From assembly GCA_020635875.1 (NCBI GenBank), contig JACJYY010000005.1, positions 1 through 64,000 on the forward strand: a DNA stretch of 64,000 nt. The letters are read 5' to 3'. The DNA is from Flavobacteriales bacterium (GTDB lineage: Bacteria; Bacteroidota; Bacteroidia; Flavobacteriales; Flavobacteriaceae). The notes beneath the pieces are model-generated. The model had not been told where the DNA came from. It did not search any database and saw nothing but the letters and a program-made list of their open reading frames with translations. Shown piece by piece: positions 8,920-17,132 of the stretch. Position 1 is the first letter of the stretch. Each line of letters starts with the position of its first letter. The translations under genes and the position numbers were made by a program.

Positions 8920-8985
8920 GCGCTATCTCAAATTTTATATTGCTACTATTTGTTGTGTTGTTGTTTTGGGTGACCAAATTATTGA

Positions 8986-9960
8986 CTAAAAATCTGCATC
9001 AAAGCTGATTTTTTGATCATTTTCATCTTTGTTAATCACCCCTGCTTTTTGATACTCAGAAACGCGTTTTTCAAAGAAGTTAGTTTTTCCTTGTAAAGAA
9101 ATCATATCCATAAAATCAAATGGATTAGTAGATTCGTACACTTTTTTACATCCAAATTCTACCAACAATCTGTCCGTTACAAACTCCAAGTATTGTGTCA
9201 TTAATTTGGCATTCATACCAATCAAACTTACAGGTAGAGACTCTGTGATGAATTCTCTCTCAATATCTAATGCGTTTACTATAATCTCTGTAATGCGCTC
9301 TTTAGGTACTTTATTTACAATATGGTTATTGTGTAAGTGCACGGCAAAATCACAATGCAATCCCTCATCTCTAGAGATTAATTCATTGGAGAACGTCAAT
9401 CCTGGCAACAAACCTCTTTTCTTCATCCAGAAAATAGAACAGAAGCTCCCTGAAAAGAAAATCCCTTCTACAGCGGCAAAGGCAATCAAACGCTCCGCGA
9501 ATGAATCCGATTCTATCCATTTTAAAGCCCATTCCGCTTTTTTACGTATCGCAGGAAACACATCAATAGCGTGAAACAATTGATCTTTTTCTTCTTCGTC
9601 CTTTACATACGTATCAATTAATAAAGAATACACTTCAGAGTGAATATTCTCCATCATGATTTGAAAACCATAGAAAAACTTAGCCTCTGTATATTGTACT
9701 TCACTTACAAAGTTTTCTGCTAAATTCTCGTTTACAATCCCATCTGAAGCCGCAAAAAAGGCTAAAATATGTTTCAAAAAATACCTTTCATCATCATTTA
9801 ACTTTCCCCAATCCACTAAATCTTGATGTAAATCTATTTCTTCTGCAGTCCAGAAACTCGCTTCTTGTTTCTTATACCATTCCCAAATATCATTATGCTG
9901 AATTGGAAAAATTACAAATCGATCTTTATTTTCCTGTAAAATAGGTTCTACCTGTGCCAT
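8986..9960 (-). CDS. nrdB: Ribonucleoside-diphosphate reductase, beta subunit (class Ia)
   Basis: Small, radical-generating subunit of aerobic ribonucleotide reductase. It is a ferritin-like all-helical protein of 324 residues. Metal-ligand segments are visible: SFWTAEEIDL, FFAASDGIVNEN, and FFYGFQIMMENIHSEVYSLL. The Tyr in KFFYGF is where the radical Tyr of eukaryote-type R2 proteins lies, so this is the tyrosyl-radical class rather than the Phe-substituted Ic type. It is first in an nrdB-nrdA pair, the usual order in Flavobacteriia. A promoter candidate lies about 95 bases upstream. I saw no clear NrdR boxes. Confidence 0.97.
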   Translation of the reverse strand: MAQVEPILQENKDRFVIFPIQHNDIWEWYKKQEASFWTAEEIDLHQDLVDWGKLNDDERYFLKHILAFFAASDGIVNENLAENFVSEVQYTEAKFFYGFQIMMENIHSEVYSLLIDTYVKDEEEKDQLFHAIDVFPAIRKKAEWALKWIESDSFAERLIAFAAVEGIFFSGSFCSIFWMKKRGLLPGLTFSNELISRDEGLHCDFAVHLHNNHIVNKVPKERITEIIVNALDIEREFITESLPVSLIGMNAKLMTQYLEFVTDRLLVEFGCKKVYESTNPFDFMDMISLQGKTNFFEKRVSEYQKAGVINKDENDQKISFDADF

Positions 9961-10054
9961 ATGCCTTTTCTTATTTTATGAAGTGTAAAAACTGTTAAGA
10001 TTCTCTTAATAGAGACAGCTACAAATGTCAAAAAATAGCCTAGAAAATAAAAGG

Positions 10055-10086
10055 CAAACTTATTCACAAAGGGCAGTAGTTTTCAA
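10055..10086 (-). promoter_or_regulatory. Candidate nrdBA promoter
   Basis: On the minus strand TTG (10084-10086) and TAAGTTTG (10055-10062) are separated by 21 bases. This fits the Flavobacteriia TTG-N17-23-TAnnTTTG pattern and gives a leader of about 85-90 bases to nrdB. The rest of the 247-base gap (9961-10207) holds no ORF or hairpin that I can support. Confidence 0.45.
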
Positions 10087-10207
10087 CAGAAACAAGGGCT
10101 TGCATAATGTTTTAACCAAAAACATAAACACCTTAAAAGCAATAATTTAAACTAAAAAAGGAAGTGTAAAACCCAATAAAACGGTATACCTAAAAACAAG
10201 GAAAGAA

Positions 10208-10789
10208 CTACTCTTTATCCCGTTGTTTTTTTAATTCTTGAGCCACCAATTCTAATTCTTCATACCAAGCGGCACCAAATTTTCGTATTAAAGCTTCTTT
10301 AACAAAATGATAGACCGGAACTCCCAAAGATTTACCTAATTGACAAGCATCATCGCATATTTCCCAACGGTCATAATTTACTCCTTGAAACTCCTTAAGC
10401 TGCTTAACACGCACTGGATACAAGTGACACGAAACTGGTTTTTTAAAAGTAATCAGCCCTTGATTATACGCCTGTTCAATTCCGCAAATAGCCGTTTTAT
10501 TATCGTAGATGACGTACGCACATTCATTGCCATTAATCAACGGCGTTTCCAATTCTCCTTCATGCCCTACAACGGAAGTTCCTTGAGATTCGATAGTCTC
10601 CACACCAGAGGGTCTCAATAAAGGTTTTACGATTGGGTATACTTTCTTAAGAATTTCTACTTCCTCTTGAGTCACAGGAGCCCCTGCATCTCCCCCCACA
10701 CAACATTGTCCCTTACACGCAGATAAGTTACACACAAAGTCATTTTCCAATATTTCCTCTGACACTAAAGTCGACCCAATCAGAAACAT
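10208..10789 (-). CDS. DUF3109 family protein
   Basis: A 193-residue cytoplasmic protein of the DUF3109 family. It is marked by a Cys-rich start (CNLSACKGQCCVGGDAGAPVT) and later Cys residues in CGIEQAY, SCHLYPVR and the CDDACQLG segment. The Cys pattern resembles the YkgJ-type zinc- or iron-sulfur-binding proteins. The family is widespread in Bacteroidota next to unrelated housekeeping genes, and its function is not established. It has no signal peptide or membrane helix. It reads away from the small membrane-protein gene at 10862 with 72 bases between starts, so the gap may hold two divergent promoters; no clean TAnnTTTG is visible. Confidence 0.88.
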   Translation of the reverse strand: MFLIGSTLVSEEILENDFVCNLSACKGQCCVGGDAGAPVTQEEVEILKKVYPIVKPLLRPSGVETIESQGTSVVGHEGELETPLINGNECAYVIYDNKTAICGIEQAYNQGLITFKKPVSCHLYPVRVKQLKEFQGVNYDRWEICDDACQLGKSLGVPVYHFVKEALIRKFGAAWYEELELVAQELKKQRDKE

Positions 10790-10861
10790 AATTTCATTTT
10801 TTACGACACCAAATTAAAGACATATTTCGCTAAAAACGTATTTTTACCAAAATTTCACATC

Positions 10862-11062
10862 ATGAAATACTTCATCATAACACTTTATGTGCTTTGTATT
10901 GGTTTATTACTCTTTAATAGCACACAAATAGATTACAATGACATCACCAGCACAGACAACACAATTCCAGCAATCGGAATTGTGGCGCCAATTTGCGCCA
11001 TCATACTGCTAGCCATTTCGCACTATGCTCAAAAAATAAAAGAGGCCAGGTCAAAAACCTAG
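10862..11062 (+). CDS. Small two-helix membrane protein
   Basis: Encodes 66 residues with two hydrophobic segments (about residues 3-19 and 36-53) joined by a polar, Asp/Thr-rich loop. The tail is basic and cytoplasmic-looking (HYAQKIKEARSKT). That is a plausible hairpin inner-membrane protein. Its stop codon lies within a strong terminator hairpin, an arrangement also seen at 26331, which supports its being a real transcribed gene. I recognise no family. Confidence 0.6.
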   Translation: MKYFIITLYVLCIGLLLFNSTQIDYNDITSTDNTIPAIGIVAPICAIILLAISHYAQKIKEARSKT

Positions 11063-11070
11063 CCTCTTAA
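11041..11070 (+). terminator. Terminator overlapping the end of the small membrane-protein gene
   Basis: AGAGGCCAGGT (11041-11051) pairs with ACCTAGCCTCT (11057-11067) with one mismatch around a loop of As. The T-run beyond it is weak on the + strand (TTAAAAAT). It contains the stop codon of the preceding gene and shares the AGAGGC stem base with the other terminators of this window. Confidence 0.6.
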
Positions 11071-11093
11071 AAATATGCTTTTATACTATTCTT

Positions 11094-11624
11094 TTATTGT
11101 ACCGAATCTTTCTTCTGACAATGGGTTTTCATCTTTTTACATTGTAAAGAATCCTTTGAACATTTTTTCATACAGCAATGCGTCCCTAATGAATCCTTTT
11201 TACATTTTGTAGAGTCTTTAGCACACGCTCCCTTACACTCGCATTTACCACCACAACATTTACCAGACTTACCTCCTTCATAAGGCATCACATTAGACAC
11301 CTTATATATTCCTCCTCCTGCAACTCCTTCTACTACTGACACAATATCGTCTGTAGACAATATGTTAGCATCAAATCCCACAATTGCTTTAGCTGCTTCA
11401 AAATCAACCTCAACACTTTGAACCCCTTCAGTCGCTTTTAGCTTTTTCTTAATTGTCCTGGCACAACCCACCTCACAGGTCATTCCTGAAATTTCAAAAC
11501 TTATACTTTTTAACGCAAGTTCTTTCTGTTCTTGAACCTCTACATTCTCATCTGTAGACTTTTCATTTTTACACGCTATTAATCCAACAAATAAAAGCAG
11601 TGCAACGGCAATTTTTTGATACAT
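11094..11624 (-). CDS. Lipoprotein with HMA metal-binding domain and Cys-rich tail
   Basis: The lipobox (VGLIAC, Cys18) predicts a lipid-anchored envelope protein of 176 residues. Residues about 40-110 form a heavy-metal-associated ferredoxin-like domain: SFEISGMTCEVGCARTIKKK, then VDFEAAKAIVGFD. The metal site is Cys50-x3-Cys54 (CEVGC), one residue longer than the usual CxxC. The last ~55 residues carry 11 Cys and many Lys (KCCGGKCECKGAC, HCCMKKC and others), which suggests metal binding or sequestration. It sits one base downstream of another lipoprotein gene (stop to start), so the two form an operon, with a Fur-family regulator gene upstream on the same strand. Copper or zinc handling is inferred, not shown. 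Confidence 0.82.
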   Translation of the reverse strand: MYQKIAVALLLFVGLIACKNEKSTDENVEVQEQKELALKSISFEISGMTCEVGCARTIKKKLKATEGVQSVEVDFEAAKAIVGFDANILSTDDIVSVVEGVAGGGIYKVSNVMPYEGGKSGKCCGGKCECKGACAKDSTKCKKDSLGTHCCMKKCSKDSLQCKKMKTHCQKKDSVQ

Positions 11625-11625
11625 A

Positions 11626-12216
11626 TTAATTATTGTTCTTGTCTTTTAAACCATCTAAATCTAAGTTGGATAAATCCCCTGAAACTTCCATATCAAAATC
11701 AAACTTAAAGCCCATCTTAAATCCTTCTGGAGCCGGATCATCCAATGTCACTTTAAATACAAAATCCGCTCTTCTTTGCTTTTCAAAGGTTTCCTTTACT
11801 TTATTAATTTTTGCCTGATCTTCAATTTTGTACACTTTCTTTTGAGTCACATCGCTAGCAAAAGAGACATGCGTTTCTGTCTCCGGATCCAATCTATTAG
11901 GATCAGCCATATACACGTCTACCTTTCCGCTCTTCACATCACCCGCACCTTGAAAAAGGGTAACTTGATACAAAAATGCTTTAAAATCAACATGTTTGAT
12001 ATTCTCCGCATAATCGGGATAATCTTTATCGATATCAATAGTATATTTCTTTTCCCACTCCGTAGCTCCTACTTCAAAAGTCACTTCTTCATTCTCCTCC
12101 ACCTTCGTTTCTACTTTTGTATCATCGGTAATGCCTAGCAATTTATTGGTGTCCACATCTTCGCAAGATGTAAATCCAACTGCAACAGCCATAAGGGTAA
12201 TAATCTTAATTCTCAT
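11626..12216 (-). CDS. Lipoprotein of unknown function
   Basis: A 196-residue protein with lipobox VGFTSC (Cys18), then an acidic region. A predicted all-beta body follows, with segments such as VDFKAFLYQVTLFQGAGDVKSGKVDVYMADP and FKMGFKFDFDMEVSGDLSNLDLDG. I do not recognise a named domain. The gene is one base ahead of the HMA lipoprotein gene on the same strand, so the two are surely co-transcribed and may act together at the envelope. About 75 bases separate it from the fur-family gene upstream. Confidence 0.75.
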   Translation of the reverse strand: MRIKIITLMAVAVGFTSCEDVDTNKLLGITDDTKVETKVEENEEVTFEVGATEWEKKYTIDIDKDYPDYAENIKHVDFKAFLYQVTLFQGAGDVKSGKVDVYMADPNRLDPETETHVSFASDVTQKKVYKIEDQAKINKVKETFEKQRRADFVFKVTLDDPAPEGFKMGFKFDFDMEVSGDLSNLDLDGLKDKNNN

Positions 12217-12290
12217 AATCTTCCTAATTTATATGGTTAGCACCCATAAAACTACATATTTTTTCTTACAATCTTAAAAAAAACCAAAAA

Positions 12291-12716
12291 TTATAAACTC
12301 TTTTGATTGCAATCTGGACAAATCCCTTTTAATGTCAGGCTAGATTCCTGAACCACAAAACCATCTATACCTTTTATCTTAGGAATTTCCAAACCATCTA
12401 TACAAAATGTTTCATCACAATCATTACAGATAAGATGCGCATGATGATGTACATGCTCTTGAGCTGTACATCCAACATGACATAATGCATATCGGGTTAA
12501 GTTACTTTTATCTGGCACTTTATGAATCAATCCTTTATCCTCAAAAGCCTCTAAAGCTCTATAAATCGTTACTTTGTCATTAGTAGCCCCAACTCTTATT
12601 TTTATTTCTTCTACCGTTAACGTAGACTTTGACGTAATAAACAAGCCTAACAATTCTTTACGAAATGCTGTTTTCCGTAAGCCATGTTGTTCCAATAGTA
12701 CATCAAGTGCTGTCAT
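12291..12716 (-). CDS. Fur-family metal-responsive repressor
   Basis: 141-residue regulator with the Fur layout. An N-terminal winged helix runs from LLEQHGLRKTAFRKELLG to VTIYRALEAFEDKGLIH. A dimerisation/metal domain follows, with HVHHHAHLICNDCDETFCIDG and a closing CPDC. The two Cys pairs (CNDC, CPDC) form the structural zinc site and the His-rich loop the sensing site; which metal it senses (Fe, Zn, Mn) cannot be told from sequence. I chose ATG at 12716 rather than the upstream ATG at 12761, because the extra 15 residues are hydrophobic and unlike the family and a promoter-like element lies at 12741-12748, inside that extension. It precedes two metal-related lipoprotein genes it may control. 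Confidence 0.88.
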   Translation of the reverse strand: MTALDVLLEQHGLRKTAFRKELLGLFITSKSTLTVEEIKIRVGATNDKVTIYRALEAFEDKGLIHKVPDKSNLTRYALCHVGCTAQEHVHHHAHLICNDCDETFCIDGLEIPKIKGIDGFVVQESSLTLKGICPDCNQKSL

Positions 12717-12740
12717 AAAATAAGGCCATCCAAACAGCAA

Positions 12741-12768
12741 CAAAGGTAAAACATTATTCAAAATCCAA
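12741..12768 (-). promoter_or_regulatory. Candidate promoter of the Fur-family gene
   Basis: Minus-strand TTG (12766-12768) and TACCTTTG (12741-12748) are 17 bases apart. Transcription would begin near 12735, which excludes the ATG at 12761 and supports 12716 as start. Confidence 0.45.
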
Positions 12769-12770
12769 TA

Positions 12771-12805
12771 AAAAAGCCTCTCTCAAAAATGAAAGAGGCT
12801 TTTTT
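12771..12805 (-). terminator. tRNA-Leu terminator
   Basis: AAAAAGCCTCTCTC (12771-12784) pairs with GAAAGAGGCTTTTTT (12791-12805) with one internal mismatch. A T-run follows on the minus strand immediately 3' of the tRNA. Confidence 0.8.
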
Positions 12806-12806
12806 G

Positions 12807-12886
12807 TACCTGAGGTGGGAATCGAACCCACACTCCGAAGAACACGAGTTTGAGTCGTGCGCGTCTACCAATTCCGCCACTCAGGC
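12807..12886 (-). tRNA. tRNA-Leu (anticodon CAA)
   Basis: Read on the minus strand, the acceptor GCCTGAG pairs with CTCAGGT (last pair G-T). Anticodon stem CACGA/TCGTG encloses the loop CTCAAAC, giving anticodon CAA. A long variable arm and the T-arm GTGGGTTCGATTCCCAC follow, typical of leucine tRNA. Discriminator A; CCA is not encoded. A terminator follows directly. Confidence 0.95.
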
Positions 12887-12949
12887 TTAACGGGATGCAA
12901 ATCTAAGAATAAAAATTACAATTTTACTAACTAGTCCACTAAAAATTTA

Positions 12950-12957
12950 TATTTTTG
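12950..12957 (+). promoter_or_regulatory. Possible prs -7 element
   Basis: TATTTTTG matches TAnnTTTG 43 bases before the prs start. No TTG is seen at the expected -33 spacing. Confidence 0.35.
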
Positions 12958-12999
12958 CCAAGATTTTTTTGAGGTCATTTTTATTTTAAAACGCATTTC

Positions 13000-13941
13000 A
13001 TGTCACATCTAGAACCAGCAGCAAAGATTTTTGCTTGTACACAAAGTATTGTTTTAGCAGAAGCCATCGCTGAACAATACGGTCAAAAACTGGGTAAAGT
13101 ATCCACTACAAGGTATAGTGATGGAGAGTTCCAGACGTCTTTTGAAGAATCCATACGTGGTTTACGTGTATTCATCATTGGGTCAACTTTCCCAAGCAGT
13201 GACAATTTAATGGAAATGTTATTAATGATTGATGCTGCCAAAAGAGCTTCGGCAAGACATATTACTGCTGTGATTCCTTACTTTGGTTGGGCAAGACAAG
13301 ATCGCAAAGACAAACCTCGCGTACCAATAGGAGCTAAATTAGTGGCTAAATTATTAGAAGCTGCTGGAGCTACCCGCATCATGACTATGGATTTACACGC
13401 TGATCAAATCCAAGGATTTTTTGAAAAACCGGTAGATCACTTATTTGCTTCAACCATCTTTTTACCTCATATTCAAGAGCTCGGTTTAGAAAACTTAACC
13501 ATCGCTTCACCTGACATGGGCGGTTCTAAAAGAGCTTATGCCTATTCTAAATATTTGGAGTCTGACGTGGTGGTTTGTTACAAACAACGTAAAGAAGCCA
13601 ACGTCATTGAAACAATGGAATTGATTGGCGAAGTAAAAGGCAGAAATGTGATTTTGGTAGATGATATGATTGACACAGGAGGAACTTTAGCCAAAGCCGC
13701 TGATGTCATGATGGATAAGGGTGCTATCAGCGTACGTGCTATTTGTACGCATGCCATTTTATCGGGTCAAGCCTACGAAAAAATTGAAAAATCAAGTCTT
13801 ACCGAATTAATCGTAACGGATTCTATTCCGTTAAAACGCAAATCAGACAAAATACGTGTAGTGAGTTGTGCTTCATTATTCTCTGAAGTAATGCACATGG
13901 TTCACAGCAACAGTTCGATTAGCGGTAAGTTTATCATGTAA
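13000..13941 (+). CDS. prs: Ribose-phosphate pyrophosphokinase (PRPP synthetase)
   Basis: Makes PRPP from ribose 5-phosphate and ATP for nucleotide, histidine and NAD synthesis. It has 313 residues, a normal class I length. Visible motifs are RYSDGEFQTSFEESIRG, the flexible-loop/ATP region YFGWARQDRKDKPRVPIGAK, the metal-binding MDLHADQIQGFF, and the ribose-phosphate loop VILVDDMIDTGGT. The next gene, for ribosomal protein L25, starts 28 bases later and is followed by a strong terminator, so prs-rplY is a two-gene unit, an arrangement common in bacteria. Confidence 0.97.
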   Translation: MSHLEPAAKIFACTQSIVLAEAIAEQYGQKLGKVSTTRYSDGEFQTSFEESIRGLRVFIIGSTFPSSDNLMEMLLMIDAAKRASARHITAVIPYFGWARQDRKDKPRVPIGAKLVAKLLEAAGATRIMTMDLHADQIQGFFEKPVDHLFASTIFLPHIQELGLENLTIASPDMGGSKRAYAYSKYLESDVVVCYKQRKEANVIETMELIGEVKGRNVILVDDMIDTGGTLAKAADVMMDKGAISVRAICTHAILSGQAYEKIEKSSLTELIVTDSIPLKRKSDKIRVVSCASLFSEVMHMVHSNSSISGKFIM

Positions 13942-13969
13942 CTATTTTTTTAACTATAATTTTTTAACA

Positions 13970-14572
13970 ATGAAATCAATTACGATCAATGGATCTGAAA
14001 GAGAAAACGTAGGTAAAGCCGCTGTGCGTGCCGTACGTGATGCTGGAATGGTTCCTTGCGTGTTATACGGAGGAAAACAACCAGTACATTTTAAAGCTGA
14101 CGAAAAAGCTTTTTCTAAATTAGTGTACACTCCTAATGCACACACCGTAATTATTGAATTAGAAGGAGGAAAAAAATTCAATGCCATTCTTCAGGACATT
14201 CAATTTCATCCTGTGTCAGACAAAATCTTACACATCGATTTTTACGAATTAAACGACACTAAAGAAGTTATTATCGAAGTTCCTGTAAAAGTTGAAGGCA
14301 CCTCTCCAGGTGTTTTATCTGGAGGTGTTTTAAACCTAAACTTGCGCAAACTAAAAGTAAAAGCATTACCTGCTAACTTACCTGATTTTGTGGTAGCGAA
14401 TATTTCTGAGTTAAACATGGGTAATAAATTGTACGTTACTCAAGTAGATACTCCTGATTTTAAAATCTTACACCCAGATAACACGGTTATCTGTCAAGTA
14501 AGAATCTCTAGAGCTGCAATGAAGGCTGCTCAAGAAGCTGCAAAAGCAGAAAAAACAGCAAAAAAGAAATAA
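13970..14572 (+). CDS. rplY: 50S ribosomal protein L25/general stress protein Ctc
   Basis: A 200-residue protein of the long L25 (TL5/Ctc) type. Residues about 1-90 form the 5S rRNA-binding L25 domain (GSERENVGKAAVRAVRDAG, then VPCVLYGG). Residues about 95-180 form the beta-rich C-terminal TL5 domain, with VPVKVEGTSPGVLSGGVLNL. The Ala/Lys-rich tail (AAKAEKTAKKK) is typical of Bacteroidota versions. It is second in the prs unit and terminates at a perfect hairpin. Confidence 0.96.
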   Translation: MKSITINGSERENVGKAAVRAVRDAGMVPCVLYGGKQPVHFKADEKAFSKLVYTPNAHTVIIELEGGKKFNAILQDIQFHPVSDKILHIDFYELNDTKEVIIEVPVKVEGTSPGVLSGGVLNLNLRKLKVKALPANLPDFVVANISELNMGNKLYVTQVDTPDFKILHPDNTVICQVRISRAAMKAAQEAAKAEKTAKKK

Positions 14573-14597
14573 GTTCATTTCTTTCTAAATACCCATC

Positions 14598-14626
14598 AAA
14601 GCACCGATATACTTCGGTGCTTTTTT
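14598..14626 (+). terminator. Terminator of prs-rplY
   Basis: AAAGCACCGA (14598-14607) pairs perfectly with TCGGTGCTTT (14614-14623), giving 10 bp and a six-base loop, followed by TTTATTT. Confidence 0.85.
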
Positions 14627-14695
14627 ATTTGCTCCATATTCCATTATCAATTTATTATGTATTCATAATTATTAGGTATAAAGAGCACGAATCTA

Positions 14696-14703
14696 TAAAT
14701 TTG
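14696..14703 (+). promoter_or_regulatory. Possible -7 element of the RND exporter operon
   Basis: TAAATTTG matches TAnnTTTG 21 bases before the start codon at 14725. There is no matching TTG upstream, so support is moderate to weak. Confidence 0.35.
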
Positions 14704-14724
14704 TGGTTCTAACTTCAAACCACA

Positions 14725-17127
14725 ATGAGCAAGGGATTAGGTAAACGCATTGGTTCTTCTATCACTCGAAATATCCTTCGAAACAGACTTATATTATTAG
14801 GTGTGATACTCATCGTTACTGGATTTATGATTTCCCAATGGAAATATATTAGATTCAGTTTTACAGAAGCCAATTTACTTCCTGATAATCATCCTATTAC
14901 TCAATTATACAATCAGTTCAGGGCTGAGTTTGGCGAAGAAGGAAATTCTATCGTTATAGGACTCCATAAATCCGAAATGTTTACTCCTGTAATTTTTATG
15001 GAGTACCAGAAAATGATGGACAGCCTCAATTCATTAGAGGAAATTCCTTTTATCATTTCTGTGGACAATCTTAAAATAGCAATCAACAACACTACTGAAC
15101 AAAAATTAGAACTCAGAGATTTAATTGATTCCAAAAAAACTATCTCTTCTGAATATTTAGCCCAAATAGAAAAGCAACTTTTTGAAGAATTACCCTTTTA
15201 TAATGGATTGATTTACAATTCTGAATCAGGTTATGTCCGTTCTGTACTTTATATGGACAACAGCATTGTCAACAAAAAAGAGCGAAAAGATTTTGTCATT
15301 GAAAAACTAAATCCGCTAATTGAAGCTTTCGAAAAGAAAACCAATGTGGATCTTCATGTATCAGGAATGCCCTATATCCGCACCATGAATTCACAAAGTG
15401 TAGTAGATGAAATTGGACTCCTAATCGGCGGTGCATTATTGGTAACCTCACTAATATTCTTTCTTTTTTTCAGATCATTAAGAGCTACTTTTATCTCAAT
15501 AATTGTGGTTGTAATTGGAGTAATGTGGTCTTTTGGAACCATTGGATTTTTCAATTACGAACTCACCTTGTTAACCGCAATTATCCCTCCTCTGATTATC
15601 GTCATTGGTATTCCTAATTGTATCTTCCTCATTAATAAATACCAATCAGAGTTCAAAACACATGGAAACAAAGCTAAGTCGTTATTGCGAGTAATCACTA
15701 AAATCGGGAATGCAACACTATATACTAATCTCACTACCGCCGCAGGTTTTGGAACCTTTATTACTGCTAACAACAAATTGCTTAACGAATTTGGTTTAGT
15801 CGCTTCGATTAATATCGTGTTGCTTTTTTTTCTTTCCATACTATTAATTCCCATTTATTATAGCTATTTGCCGCTTCCTAAAGAAAGGCATCTGGAACAC
15901 CTTGAAAAAAAGAGAATCAATACAATCATTGATTATTTTGAAAAATGGGTATTACACCACAATATAAAAGTATTTGCCATCTCAATCATAGTGTTAGTAA
16001 TTAGTGCTATAGGGATTACCCAAATGCACGTAATCGGAAGTATTGTAGAAGACATGCCTAAGAACACCTCCTTCCATGATGACATCCTATTCTATGAGAA
16101 AGAATTTAATGGTGTCATGCCTCTTGAAATCGTTGTAGACACTAAAAGAAAAAATGGAGCTACAAAATCCAATACGCTCAAGAAAATAGACCAACTTCAA
16201 GAGACCATCGAAGAAATTCCCGAATTATCCAAACCGATTTCAATAGTAAATCTTATTAAATACGCTAAACAAGCGTATTACAATGGTGTCCCTGAATATT
16301 ATGAACTCCCAACAAGTCAAGAAAAAGGTTTCATCGGCAGTTATATTAAAAAATCTGTACAATCAGAAGGCAATTTTTTAAAAAACTATGTGGATTCCAC
16401 TGCTCAAAAAGCTAGAATCACAACTTTTATGAAAGATATGCCCACCAAAGACATTGAAGTGGTTGAAAAAATTTTAACCAATAGAATAAATCATCTATTC
16501 CCTAAAGAAAAATTTGATGTCTACCTCACTGGAAAAGCGTTGCTCTTTCAGAAAGGCACAACCTATCTGATTCAAAGCCTATTGGTATCTTTAGCATTAG
16601 CTATTGTTATTATTTCGCTGCTGATTACTTTTATGTTCCGTTCGTACAAGATGGTAATTATCTCCTTAATCCCTAACCTGTTACCTTTAATAATCACTGC
16701 TGGAATGATGGGTTACTTGGGCATCCCTCTTAAACCTTCAACGATTCTGGTATTCAGCATTGCATTTGGGATTTCGGTTGACGACACCATTCATTTTTTA
16801 GTAAAGTACCGTCAGGAATTACAGATTACTAATTGGAAAATCCGCAAATCTGTAATTAAGGCCTTACATGAATCTGGAATTAGTATGTTTTATACCTCTG
16901 TAGTTTTGTTTTTTGGTTTCTCGGTATTTATGATTTCCGACTTTGGCGGCACAGTTGCCCTAGGAGGACTTGTGTCTGCAACCTTGCTATTTGCTATGTT
17001 CTCCAACTTAATCCTTTTACCCTCATTATTACTTGTATTAGAGAAAAAAATTGCCAATAAAGAAGTATTTGTCAAACCACGCGTAAAAATATTGGATCGT
17101 TTATTAACTTTATTCAACAAAAAGTAA
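14725..17127 (+). CDS. RND/MMPL-family exporter
   Basis: An 800-residue inner-membrane protein with the two-half RND plan. There is a TM helix near residues 20-40, a large extracytoplasmic loop, and a block of five or six helices at about residues 230-390. A second extracytoplasmic loop follows, then a matching helix block at about 615-790 with the hallmark FGISVDDTIHFLVKYRQE. It belongs to the MMPL/HpnN-like subgroup that exports lipids or hydrophobic molecules without a clear tripartite partner. Substrate is unknown. asnS starts five bases after its stop and rpoN follows, so these share a transcript. No membrane-fusion or outer-membrane partner gene is nearby. Confidence 0.88.
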   Translation: MSKGLGKRIGSSITRNILRNRLILLGVILIVTGFMISQWKYIRFSFTEANLLPDNHPITQLYNQFRAEFGEEGNSIVIGLHKSEMFTPVIFMEYQKMMDSLNSLEEIPFIISVDNLKIAINNTTEQKLELRDLIDSKKTISSEYLAQIEKQLFEELPFYNGLIYNSESGYVRSVLYMDNSIVNKKERKDFVIEKLNPLIEAFEKKTNVDLHVSGMPYIRTMNSQSVVDEIGLLIGGALLVTSLIFFLFFRSLRATFISIIVVVIGVMWSFGTIGFFNYELTLLTAIIPPLIIVIGIPNCIFLINKYQSEFKTHGNKAKSLLRVITKIGNATLYTNLTTAAGFGTFITANNKLLNEFGLVASINIVLLFFLSILLIPIYYSYLPLPKERHLEHLEKKRINTIIDYFEKWVLHHNIKVFAISIIVLVISAIGITQMHVIGSIVEDMPKNTSFHDDILFYEKEFNGVMPLEIVVDTKRKNGATKSNTLKKIDQLQETIEEIPELSKPISIVNLIKYAKQAYYNGVPEYYELPTSQEKGFIGSYIKKSVQSEGNFLKNYVDSTAQKARITTFMKDMPTKDIEVVEKILTNRINHLFPKEKFDVYLTGKALLFQKGTTYLIQSLLVSLALAIVIISLLITFMFRSYKMVIISLIPNLLPLIITAGMMGYLGIPLKPSTILVFSIAFGISVDDTIHFLVKYRQELQITNWKIRKSVIKALHESGISMFYTSVVLFFGFSVFMISDFGGTVALGGLVSATLLFAMFSNLILLPSLLLVLEKKIANKEVFVKPRVKILDRLLTLFNKK

Positions 17128-17132
17128 TTCCA

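Noticed and set aside
10862..11062. Toxin-type role for the small two-helix protein
   Set aside because: No antitoxin partner, no antisense RNA and no family motif support it.
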